Part shown: positions 8,860-16,572 of the stretch, in pieces
Numbering within the stretch: position 1 is the first letter of the stretch
How the letters are laid out: the number at the start of each line of letters is the position of its first letter
NCBI RefSeq assembly: GCF_014202315.1
Contig: NZ_JACHGN010000022.1
Location: 1-64,000, forward strand
Direction of reading: 5' to 3'
Length of the DNA: 64,000 nt
Source of the DNA: Thermocatellispora tengchongensis
Lineage (GTDB): Bacteria; Actinomycetota; Actinomycetes; Streptosporangiales; Streptosporangiaceae
Notes under the pieces: generated by a model
Seen by the model: the letters and a program-made list of their open reading frames with translations, nothing else
Told to the model about the DNA's origin: nothing
Database searches by the model: none
Translations under genes and position numbers: made by a program

Positions 8860-9085
8860 CCATGTGCGCATGCGCATCCGGGTCCGCAACGGCATCCCGG
8901 TGCGCGGGCGCATCCGGGTGGGCAGCCGCATCCACGTTGCCGCGAGCATCCAGGCGCCCGCGCGCATCCACGTGCCCGTGCGCATCCACGTGCCCGTGCG
9001 CATCCACGTGCCCGTGCGCATCCGCGTGCCCGTGCGCATCCAAGTGCTCGCGGGCATCCACATGCGTAGGGGCGTCCATGTGCGC
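8860..9085. repeat. Imperfect 18-bp tandem repeat array B
   Basis: A second 18-bp array with a different unit: GTGCGCATCCACGTGCCC is nearly exact over about 8960-9045 and degenerates outward. It lies upstream of the predicted signal peptide of the repeat protein. On the minus strand it could encode DAHGHV-type or WMRTGT-type hexapeptides depending on frame; I see no independent evidence that it is translated. The 400 bases from 8850 to about 9285 hold no other recognisable gene. Confidence 0.75.
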
Positions 9086-9289
9086 ACGCGCGTCCGGGCT
9101 CCCGGGCACGGTGGTACCCGCGAGAGGGCGGGGGCCGGAGGCGGCGTGGGCATGGAGGCGGTCCTGGAGTGGCGGGTGTGAACAGTGGACGTGTTGCGAA
9201 GTGTGCCCGGATCGGTGCGATGCGTAACATCGCCGGGTGTATGCCGGGGTGGATCGCGAGATCGGTCGTTCACCCCTCATCATGGAGGT

Positions 9290-9868
9290 ATGGCGGAGGC
9301 GATCTACGTCGGAGGGCTGCTGGTGGCGACGCCGCGACTCGACGACCCCAACTTCCGGCGTAGCGTGGTCCTGGTCTTGGAACACGACCAGGACGGAGGC
9401 ACACTCGGCGTCGTGTTGAACCGGCCGAGCGACATCTCGGTGACACAGGTGCTGCCCACGTGGGACGCGTTGGTGAGCGGGCCGCCCGTGCTGTTCCAGG
9501 GCGGGCCGGTGCAGACCGACAGCGCGCTGGCGCTCGCGGCGGTGCCGAGCGGTGAGGAGCCGCTTGGGTGGCGGCGGCTGGCCGCGGCGATCCCGGCGGT
9601 GTCGCGGCTGGGCACGGTGGATCTGGACGCGCCCCCCGAGATCCTGGCGGGCGAGATCGCGCAGATGCGGATCTTCGCCGGCTACGCGGGGTGGACCCCG
9701 GGGCAGCTCGAAGCGGAGATCGCCGAGGGCGCCTGGTACGTCGTGGACGCCGAGCCCGGCGACACGTTCTTCGACAACCCCGAGTCGCTGTGGCGGGCGG
9801 TGCTGCGCCGCCAGCGGGGCGAGCTGGCCTTCGTGGCGACCTGCCCGGACGACCCCACCCTCAACTGA
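9290..9868 (+). CDS. YqgE/AlgH family protein (DUF179)
   Basis: 192 residues matching the YqgE/AlgH length and pattern: GGLLVATPRLDDPNFRRSVV at the N-terminus, LVLEHDQDGGTLGVVLNRPS, GGPVQTDSALAL and a C-terminal AGYAGWTPGQLEAEIAEGAW. The molecular role of the family is not settled; it is widespread in bacteria. The ATG at 9290 is chosen because the conserved region begins at once, although GGAGG ends only one base before it, so initiation may be atypical. Its last eight bases overlap the convergent TetR gene. Confidence 0.85.
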   Translation: MAEAIYVGGLLVATPRLDDPNFRRSVVLVLEHDQDGGTLGVVLNRPSDISVTQVLPTWDALVSGPPVLFQGGPVQTDSALALAAVPSGEEPLGWRRLAAAIPAVSRLGTVDLDAPPEILAGEIAQMRIFAGYAGWTPGQLEAEIAEGAWYVVDAEPGDTFFDNPESLWRAVLRRQRGELAFVATCPDDPTLN

Positions 9869-10502
9869 GGGCGCCGGGCGGCGGGCAGATGTGCCAGTCG
9901 GGGCGGATGGCCTCCTCGGCCAGGGCGAGCGTCTCCTCCACGCGCTCGACCAGGTCGCCCATGCCGGTGCCGACGTCGTGGCACTCGAAGCCGATGCGGG
10001 TGGCCGCGGCGACGAACGCCACGGCGAGCTGGGCGCGGCGGTCGTGCTCGGGGTCGGTGCCCTGGCGCCGCGCCAGGACCTCGGTGATCCTGCGCTCCGT
10101 CTGCGCGCTCCGGCCGATGGCCCTGCCCATCAAGGCGGGGGTCGATTCGAGCACCTTTCTGATCTTCAGGTAGCGTTCTGTGTCCTCGGCGGCCTTTTCG
10201 GCCAGCTTCCGCGTGGCGGTGCGGAAGGCGTTGACGAGCGCCGTGAACGGGGGTTCGTCCGCGGGCCGCTCGGCCAGGGCGGCCAGCACGTACGTCTCGA
10301 CCTCGGTCAGGTAGTCCAGCGCGAGGTCTTCCTTGCTGGCGAAGTAGCGGAAGAACGTGCGCGGGGAGATCTCGACGGCGTCGGCGATCTGCTCGACGGT
10401 CGTTCTGTCGTACCCGTGCGCTAGAAACAGATCGAGCGCGGCGTCGATCAGTGCGAGACGGGTCCTGAGCTTCTTGCGTTCCCGCAAGCCGGGCTGACCC
10501 AT
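9861..10502 (-). CDS. TetR-family transcriptional regulator
   Basis: 213 residues from ATG 10502, which has AAGGGG eight bases upstream (a GTG at 10511 is in frame but badly spaced). The helix-turn-helix region is ALDLFLAHGYDRTTVEQIAD followed by ISPRTFFRYFASKEDLAL, classic TetR residues 30-60. The C-terminal ligand-binding half is helical with no recognised family. It is divergent from a DHA2-type MFS exporter across a 179-base region, the usual arrangement for a repressor that controls its efflux pump in response to a pump substrate. Its 3' end overlaps the convergent YqgE gene. Confidence 0.88.
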   Translation of the reverse strand: MGQPGLRERKKLRTRLALIDAALDLFLAHGYDRTTVEQIADAVEISPRTFFRYFASKEDLALDYLTEVETYVLAALAERPADEPPFTALVNAFRTATRKLAEKAAEDTERYLKIRKVLESTPALMGRAIGRSAQTERRITEVLARRQGTDPEHDRRAQLAVAFVAAATRIGFECHDVGTGMGDLVERVEETLALAEEAIRPDWHICPPPGALS

Positions 10503-10681
10503 GGCTGTCACCCCTTCGAAACTGGCTGTTCACAGTGTGCCATACGGCAGCGGGTGACGAAATTAACCAGTTGTGTTTTGTCAGTCTGTGTCACTAAATT
10601 AGCTCGCGCACAGTCGTACGAAATGTCCGCAACGCGGGCGCACGGGGCATTGGACCGCTCCGGAGGTAAGGGGGGACCCTC
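10503..10681. promoter_or_regulatory. Divergent tetR/MFS control region
   Basis: This region is more AT-rich than its surroundings. Rightward promoter candidates are TTGTGT at 10571-10576 and TAAATT at 10595-10600 (18-base spacer). A strong Shine-Dalgarno GGAGGTAAGGGGGG sits at 10662-10675 before the transporter. The TetR operator is probably here (CACAGTGTG near 10533 is a near-palindrome), but I cannot define it. Confidence 0.4.
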
Positions 10682-12271
10682 ATGGCCAACGCCAAGACGG
10701 TGGATACCACGCCATCGTCTGACATAGCCGGAGGAGTACGGGGGCAACGGAGTCCCTGGTTGACACTGGTGGCCGTCGCGCTGGGTGTGATCATGGTCAT
10801 GCTCGACGGCACCGTCGTGGCCATCGCGAACCCGGTGATCGGCGAGGAGCTCAACGCGTCCCTGGCCGACCTGCAGTGGGTGACCAGCGGATACCTGCTC
10901 GCGCTGGCGGTGTTCCTGATCACCGCCGGCAAGCTGGGCGACCTGTTCGGCCACAAGCGCGTGTTCCTCATCGGCATCGCCGGATTCGCGCTCACCTCGC
11001 TGGCCATCGGCCTGTCGCAGGGCATCGGCTGGCTGATCGCCTTCCGCGTGTTGCAGGGCCTGTTCGGAGCGCTGCTCCAGCCCGCCGCGCTCGCCCTGCT
11101 CCGCGCCGCCTTCCCGGCCGAGAAGCTGAACATGGCGATCGGCATCTGGGGCGCCGCGATCGGCGTCTCCAGCGCGGCCGGCCCCATCGTCGGCGGCGTG
11201 CTGGTGGAGAACGTGAGCTGGCAGTCGGTGTTCTTCATCAACGTGCCGGTGGGCGCGGTCGCGCTGCTCGTCGGCTGGCTCGTGATCAAGGAGAGCCGGG
11301 CCGAGGCCCTGTCGCGGGTCGACTGGCTCGGCGTGGTGCTGCTGTCCGGGCTGATGTTCTGCCTGGTGTGGGCGATCATCAAGGCGCCGGAGTGGGGCTG
11401 GGGCGACTCCCGGACGATGGCATTCCTCGGCGGCACCGTCGTGCTGACGGCCGTGTTCCTGTGGTGGCAGAGCAAGGCCGCTGAACCGCTGGTTCCGCTC
11501 GGCCTGTTCCGCAACCCGTCGGTGTCCATCGGCACCGTGCTGATGGTGCTGATGGCCTTCTCGATGTTCGGCGCGATGTTCTTCCTGACGTTCTTCTTCC
11601 AGGGAGTGCACGGGCTCAGCCCGCTGGAGTCGGGCCTGCGCATGCTGCCGATGAGCGCGGGCATGATCTTCGCCTCGCCGCTGGCCGGGTTCCTGATCGG
11701 CAAACTCGGCCCCAAGATCACGATCTCGGTCGGCATGCTGATCACCGCCGCCTCGATGTTCCTGCTGTCGCGGCTCACGCTCGACGCGTCCTACATCGAC
11801 ACCGCGATCCCGTTCGTGATGCTCGCCTTCGGCCTGTCGCCCGTCATGGTCGGCGCCACCGAGATCATCGTGGGCAACGCGCCGGAGGAGTTCAGCGGCG
11901 TGGCGGGCGGCATGCAGCAGTCGGCCATGCAGGTCGGCGGCTCGCTCGGCACCGCGGTGCTCGGCGCCATCGTCGTGGCCAGGGTCGCCGATGTGCTCCC
12001 CGGCCACTTCACCGACGCGGGCCTGCCCGCCCCGGACGCGGCGGCGGTCGAGGCGATGAAGGGCGCGGTCTCGTACGGCGTCGCGCCGATCCAGCCCGGC
12101 ACGCCCGAGCAGGCGGTGGAGGCGATCACCCAGGCCGCGCACCTGTCCTTCCTGGACGGCATGCACCTCGGCTACACGGTGAGCACCGGCATCGCCGTCG
12201 TGGCCGCGCTGCTCGCCCTGTTCGTCAAGGCCGGCCGCAAGACCGAGGGCGCCCCGGTCCACATGGGCTGA
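10682..12271 (+). CDS. MFS drug exporter, DHA2 (14-TM, EmrB/QacA) family
   Basis: 529 residues, consistent with a 14-helix DHA2 antiporter. Helix 1 contains VMLDGTVVAIANP (motif D1 region), the loop 2-3 motif GKLGDLFGHKRVF is motif A, and LQGLFGALLQPAALALL precedes motif C-like GAAIGVSSAAGPIVGG. Such proteins export hydrophobic drugs or metabolites using the proton gradient. A strong ribosome-binding site supports the ATG. It is divergent from tetR and followed by a strong hairpin terminator, so it is transcribed alone. Substrate not predictable. Confidence 0.88.
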   Translation: MANAKTVDTTPSSDIAGGVRGQRSPWLTLVAVALGVIMVMLDGTVVAIANPVIGEELNASLADLQWVTSGYLLALAVFLITAGKLGDLFGHKRVFLIGIAGFALTSLAIGLSQGIGWLIAFRVLQGLFGALLQPAALALLRAAFPAEKLNMAIGIWGAAIGVSSAAGPIVGGVLVENVSWQSVFFINVPVGAVALLVGWLVIKESRAEALSRVDWLGVVLLSGLMFCLVWAIIKAPEWGWGDSRTMAFLGGTVVLTAVFLWWQSKAAEPLVPLGLFRNPSVSIGTVLMVLMAFSMFGAMFFLTFFFQGVHGLSPLESGLRMLPMSAGMIFASPLAGFLIGKLGPKITISVGMLITAASMFLLSRLTLDASYIDTAIPFVMLAFGLSPVMVGATEIIVGNAPEEFSGVAGGMQQSAMQVGGSLGTAVLGAIVVARVADVLPGHFTDAGLPAPDAAAVEAMKGAVSYGVAPIQPGTPEQAVEAITQAAHLSFLDGMHLGYTVSTGIAVVAALLALFVKAGRKTEGAPVHMG

Positions 12272-12286
12272 GGCTTCACCCCCGTA

Positions 12287-12323
12287 CGCACGGCTCCCGC
12301 CTCGCCGAGGCGGGAGCCGTGCG
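12287..12323 (+). terminator. Rho-independent-type hairpin after the MFS gene
   Basis: Two perfectly complementary 18-base arms (12287-12304 and 12306-12323) built on GGCTCCCGCCTCG / CGAGGCGGGAGCC. There is no T-run, as usual for high-GC actinomycetes. Confidence 0.75.
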
Positions 12324-12368
12324 CGTTCCGCGACGGATGAGGTCCGAAGGAGGAATAGACTCAATGAG

Positions 12369-12620
12369 GTGAGTACGAAGATCCTTCCCGAGGGCGACGT
12401 ACGGGAAAAGCTCTCGAACGACGGCGATCACGAGCGTTTCGCGCACTACGCCGACAAGAACAAGATCACCGAAAGCATGGTGACCGGCACCCCCATCCGC
12501 GCGCTGTGCGGCAAGGTGTGGGTGCCCAGCCGCGATCCGAGCAAGTATCCGGTCTGCCCAGAGTGCAAGGAGATCTACGACGGCCTGCCCAAGGGCGAGC
12601 CGGGCGACAGCCAGTCGTAG
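12369..12620 (+). CDS. DUF3039 domain-containing protein
   Basis: 83 residues. HERFAHYADKNKITESMVTG, then GTPIRALCGKVWVPSRDP and a C-terminal PVCPECKEIY are the conserved DUF3039 features; Cys47 with the CPEC pair look like a small zinc-binding site. The GTG at 12369 is the only start that keeps the conserved N-terminus. The function of this actinobacterial family is unknown. It stands alone between the MFS terminator and the metalloprotease gene. Confidence 0.88.
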   Translation: MSTKILPEGDVREKLSNDGDHERFAHYADKNKITESMVTGTPIRALCGKVWVPSRDPSKYPVCPECKEIYDGLPKGEPGDSQS

Positions 12621-12781
12621 TCCCGCCGGCCCTCCCGCTGACGGCATCGCCCCGGTTTGACCTGGGCAAACGTCGGGCGATGACGAGTGTTGCTCGCGGG
12701 TGACGGCCGCCCGCCGGGTTACCTTCGGGTGTGGCGCCGCGGTGGCGCCTGACCTGCACATGCGAACACTCGGGGGAGTGC

Positions 12782-14035
12782 ATGGCCCGGCGCGCTGTTG
12801 CCGTCATCGCTGCATGCCTGTTCACGGTGGGGCCCGCGGCCCTGTCCGAGGGCGACGGACACGAGGGAGATGAGCCCGCGCCGCCGGGTGCTGGCGTGCG
12901 CGCGAACGGCGGCGGCGAGCGTACGGGCGCCGGTGTCCTCGCCGTCGCGGCGGCGGAGGGCTCCGCTGCTGCCGGCGACGCGCGTACGGGAGGCGTTCCC
13001 GCGGTGGCCGGTGGCCGGTGGCCCGGGTGGATGGCGATGGGCGCGGCGCGGGAGTCCTGCCCGCCGGAAACGGCGGCCCGGCTCGCCGGGGCGGCCCGCG
13101 CGCCGATGCGGCCCGACGACCGCGCGGAGCCCGGCGCTCCAGCCCACCCCGAGCATCCCGGGCATCCTGAGCATCCGGCCCATGTAGGGCACGCGTCGCA
13201 CGCCTTCCACGGCGGCGTGCGGGGCCTGGAGCCGTACGCGCCGGGGCCGGCCGAGGTGGCCAAGCTGATCGCCGAGGTGCGCGAGCACGAGCGCCCCGAG
13301 CCGCGCGAGCACCGCCGGGAGCGCGACGAGGACCGGCCGGCGCGGGCGCCGCGGACGGTCGGCACCTGGGTGCACGTGATCACCGACGGCGTCAACCAGG
13401 TGTCGCGGCAGAGCGTGCTGAACCAGATCGCCACCCTGAACTCCGCGTACGGCGGCCGGTTCGGGGGCGCCGACACCGGCATCAGGTTCCGGCTCGACGG
13501 GACCACGACCACGCGCTCCCCGGCGTGGTTCGCCGACCCGCTGGGGAACGAGACCGAGATGAAGTCGCGCCTGCGCCGCGGCGGCCCCGAGACGCTCAAC
13601 CTCTACATCGCCCAGCTCAACAACCTCGTGCTGGGCTACTCGACCTACCCGCACGCCTACAACGCCAACCCGGTGCTGGACGGGGTCGTGGTGGACTGGC
13701 GCAGCCTGCCCGGCGGCACGATGTCCAACTTCAACAAGGGCTACACCGCCGTGCACGAGATCGGGCACTGGCTGGGCCTGCTGCACACCTTCGAGAACGG
13801 GTGCGCCGCGCCCGGTGACGGCGTGGACGACACCCCGCCCGAGGCCAAGCCCACCGAGGGCTGCCCGCCCGCCAAGGACACCTGCCCGGGGGGCGGCGCC
13901 GACCCGATCCACAACTTCATGGACTACGCCTACGACTCCTGCATGCGCGAGTTCACAGCGGGCCAGGCGCGGCGGATGGAGGCGGCATGGGCCACTTATC
14001 GGGGACGAATGGGACGATCTACACTTGGTGAGTGA
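12782..14035 (+). CDS. Secreted zinc metalloprotease, M43 (pappalysin/cytophagalysin) type
   Basis: 417 residues from ATG 12782 (GGGGGAG just upstream). It has a signal peptide (MARRAVAVIAACLFTVGPAA), a low-complexity propeptide rich in HPEHPGHPEHPAH, and a catalytic domain from about residue 190. The zinc site HEIGHWLGLLH gives ligands H325, H329, H335 and base E326; a Met-turn-like DYAYDSCMREFT follows with several cysteines (NGC, GC, TC). These are metzincin M43 hallmarks. It would act outside the cell on proteins. Its stop overlaps the next gene's GTG (GTGA pattern by sequence 14032-14035), so it is translationally coupled to an MFS transporter, an unusual partner. Confidence 0.85.
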   Translation: MARRAVAVIAACLFTVGPAALSEGDGHEGDEPAPPGAGVRANGGGERTGAGVLAVAAAEGSAAAGDARTGGVPAVAGGRWPGWMAMGAARESCPPETAARLAGAARAPMRPDDRAEPGAPAHPEHPGHPEHPAHVGHASHAFHGGVRGLEPYAPGPAEVAKLIAEVREHERPEPREHRRERDEDRPARAPRTVGTWVHVITDGVNQVSRQSVLNQIATLNSAYGGRFGGADTGIRFRLDGTTTTRSPAWFADPLGNETEMKSRLRRGGPETLNLYIAQLNNLVLGYSTYPHAYNANPVLDGVVVDWRSLPGGTMSNFNKGYTAVHEIGHWLGLLHTFENGCAAPGDGVDDTPPEAKPTEGCPPAKDTCPGGGADPIHNFMDYAYDSCMREFTAGQARRMEAAWATYRGRMGRSTLGE

Positions 14036-15420
14036 CAGCACCATCGGCACTTGACGCTCCGTACACCCCCGCCGGGATCTTCGCACGTCAGTACCGGGCG
14101 CCCACCCTCGGCATCCTCCTCGTCATCACGCTGATCGCCTTCGAGGGCATGTCGGTGGTCGCCGTCATGCCCGCCGTCTCCGCCGACCTGAACGCGATCG
14201 ACCTGTACGGCTGGAGCATCTCCGCGTTCCTCATGGCCGGGCTGTTCGTGAACGTGGTCGCGGGCCTGTGGTCCGACCGGCGCGGCCACGCGCTGCCGTT
14301 CCTGCTCGGCGTGCTCGTGTTCGTGGCCGGGATGGCACTGGCCGGCGCCGCGACGAGCAAGGGACTGTTCATCGCGGCGCGCGCCGTGCAGGGCTTCGGC
14401 GGCGGCGCCGTCATCGTCGCGACGTACGTCATGATCGCCCGGGTCTACCCGCCGGTGCTGCGGCCGAGGGTCTTCGCGCTGCTGGCCGGAGCCTGGGTGG
14501 TGCCCGCGCTCGTCGGTCCCGGGCTCGCCGGTGTGATCTCCGACACGGCCGGCTGGCGCTGGGTCTTCTTCGGCATCGTGCCGCTGGTGGTGCCGGCCGT
14601 GCTCATGCTGCTGCCCGCCCTGCGTGCCGGCGGCGAGCAGGAGCGCACGCCCGCCGCCGGTCCCCGCTCCCGTCCGCTCGCCATGACCCTGGCCGCCGGC
14701 GCCACGGCACTGGGCGCCGGGGCGGTGCAGTACGGCGTGGACAACCTGCACACGCGCCCCCTCGCCGGCGTGCCCGCGCTCGTCGCGGGCCTGGCGATGC
14801 TCGCCTTCGGCGTGCCCCGGCTGCTGCCCCCGGGCGCGGTGCGGCTGCGGCGCGGCCTGCCCACCACCGTGGTCATGCGCGGCCTGCTCTCCGGGGCCTT
14901 CTTCGGCGTGAACTCCTACATCCCGCTGCTGCTGCACGACGTACGCGGGTTCTCCACCGGCGCCGCCGGCATCGCGCTCACCACCGGGGCCCTCGGCTGG
15001 TCGGCCGGATCGTTCCTGCAGAGCCGCGCCAACGTGGACCGCGCCCGCCTGATCCGCCCCGGCGCGTACGCCGTGACCGCCGGTATCCTGCTCACCGCCC
15101 TCGCCGCCGTGCCCGGCGTGTCGGGCTGGATCGCGGTGCCCGCCTGGATCGTCGCCGGGTTCGGCATGGGCCTCGGCATCAGCAGCGTCAACGTCACCGC
15201 CATGCGCCAGTCGCCCGACGAGGAACAGGGCGCCAACTCCGCCGCGCTCCAGGTGATGGACACCCTCGGCTCCTCGCTCACGATCGGCTTGGGCGGCGCG
15301 CTGATCAACCTGATCGGCCACGACGCCATCGGACCGGCGTTCGTGGTGATCACGCTGCTGATGACGGCCCTCGGCCTGGTCGCCGCCCTGGTCGCGGGCC
15401 GCGCCCTCGACCCCCGCTGA
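14032..15420 (+). CDS. MFS transporter
   Basis: 462 residues with about 12-14 hydrophobic helices. Helix 1 contains LIAFEGMSVVAVMPAVSADL, the 2-3 loop GLWSDRRGHALPF is motif A, and AVQGFGGGAVIVATYVMIAR plus PGLAGVISDTAGWRWVFFG match DHA1/DHA2-type exporters. The GTG start lies inside the end of the metalloprotease gene (four-base overlap), implying a shared transcript. Substrate unknown; it may export or import something related to the protease's environment, which is speculation. Confidence 0.82.
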   Translation: MTAPSALDAPYTPAGIFARQYRAPTLGILLVITLIAFEGMSVVAVMPAVSADLNAIDLYGWSISAFLMAGLFVNVVAGLWSDRRGHALPFLLGVLVFVAGMALAGAATSKGLFIAARAVQGFGGGAVIVATYVMIARVYPPVLRPRVFALLAGAWVVPALVGPGLAGVISDTAGWRWVFFGIVPLVVPAVLMLLPALRAGGEQERTPAAGPRSRPLAMTLAAGATALGAGAVQYGVDNLHTRPLAGVPALVAGLAMLAFGVPRLLPPGAVRLRRGLPTTVVMRGLLSGAFFGVNSYIPLLLHDVRGFSTGAAGIALTTGALGWSAGSFLQSRANVDRARLIRPGAYAVTAGILLTALAAVPGVSGWIAVPAWIVAGFGMGLGISSVNVTAMRQSPDEEQGANSAALQVMDTLGSSLTIGLGGALINLIGHDAIGPAFVVITLLMTALGLVAALVAGRALDPR

Positions 15421-15532
15421 CTCCGCCGCGCCCGGTCACTTTGGTCCCACCCGTACCAGCGATCACGGATCTGCTGATCGGGAGGGGCGGGCGTGGTAGG
15501 ACAGGGGGGCCGCGGCTGCGGGAGGAGGTCAT

Positions 15533-16372
15533 GTGGACGAACGACCGCCGGGGCGCCGGCCGTACGCGCGGCGCGTCTGGCCGCCGGAGACCGACCCGGG
15601 CCCGAGGCCGGAACCGGCACCGGAGCCGAGGCCGGCGCCCGCACCAGGTCCGAGGCCCGGACCAGGACCGGGACCAGGGCTGGGAGCGGGACCAGGACCG
15701 GGACCAGGGCCGCTGGCGCGGCCGGGGCAGGTGCCGGAGTACGAGGCCGAGGACGCGCTGCCGCCCTCCGCCCGCTGGTACGGCACGCCGGCGCCGCCGC
15801 CGAGGCGCCGCCTCCCGCGCTGGCTCAGCCGTACGCTGCTCGCCTCCCTCGCCGTCGCCGTCGCGGCCGGGGTCATCTCCGCGGCCGTCACGGTGGTCCT
15901 GCGCACCACCTCGCCCGAGCCCGACACGCGTACGGTGCACGACACCCTGGCCGGCGTCCGCTACCCGCTCCCCGCGGGCTGGAGCGAGGGCGCCATGGCC
16001 CCCGTCACCGCCTTCACCTCGGTCGCCTCCGACGGCGGCGGGGCCATGCTGATGACCCGCGCCACCCCCGCCGACCGGGGGCGCCCGATCCGCGAGACCG
16101 CCGTCGAGCTCACCGAGCTGTACTCCCGCCTCCTCCTGCACGGCGACAAGGTGGACGTCGTGGACGACCGCGAGATCACGGTCGGGGGCCGCCCGGCCCA
16201 CAGCAGGGCGCTGCGCGCGGAGTACAAGGACGTCGTCAACAGGCCCGCCTACCTGCGGGTCGTCGTGATCGACCGGGGCGGCTCGACGGTGGTCGTGGCC
16301 GCCCTCTCCCAGCCCGACGACCCCGCGGCCCGCGCCGACATCGACGCCATGATCACCGGCATGGCGGTGTAG
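15533..16372 (+). CDS. Membrane-anchored protein with Pro/Gly-rich N-terminus
   Basis: 279 residues from GTG 15533 behind GGAGGAGG. Residues about 15-65 are a Pro/Gly/Ala repeat (PGPGPGPGL, PAPAPGPRPGP), a single membrane helix follows (LLASLAVAVAAGVISAAVTVVL, split across 100-125), and the C-terminal 140 residues form an extracytoplasmic domain (GVRYPLPAGW; AYLRVVVIDRGGSTVVVAAL) that resembles LpqN/DcrB-like actinobacterial lipoprotein domains in pattern. Family not firmly recognised. Its neighbours give no functional hint. Confidence 0.7.
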   Translation: MDERPPGRRPYARRVWPPETDPGPRPEPAPEPRPAPAPGPRPGPGPGPGLGAGPGPGPGPLARPGQVPEYEAEDALPPSARWYGTPAPPPRRRLPRWLSRTLLASLAVAVAAGVISAAVTVVLRTTSPEPDTRTVHDTLAGVRYPLPAGWSEGAMAPVTAFTSVASDGGGAMLMTRATPADRGRPIRETAVELTELYSRLLLHGDKVDVVDDREITVGGRPAHSRALRAEYKDVVNRPAYLRVVVIDRGGSTVVVAALSQPDDPAARADIDAMITGMAV

Positions 16373-16572
16373 GGCGTGCCCCTATCACGAGGAGGCGAGG
16401 TTGGCGAACATCTGCGCACGACGGCACGTCTTGTCGGTGGCGGCGTCTACGCTGGTGTGATTGTGAGGGAGCGAACCATCGGACACATCAGCCACATCCA
16501 TGCCTCGACGACTGCCCCGCCGGCTCCATCGGCGGTCGTGCCGGCCCCCATCCGTCAGGCCAGGAGGAGTGC

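Noticed and set aside
8200-9085. CRISPR-like array
   Set aside because: Units are 18 bp and directly adjacent with no spacers, and no cas genes are near.
7751-9181. Plus-strand open frame across the 18-bp arrays
   Set aside because: The 18-bp period keeps all frames open; the C-terminal membrane segment with good codon bias supports the minus strand instead.
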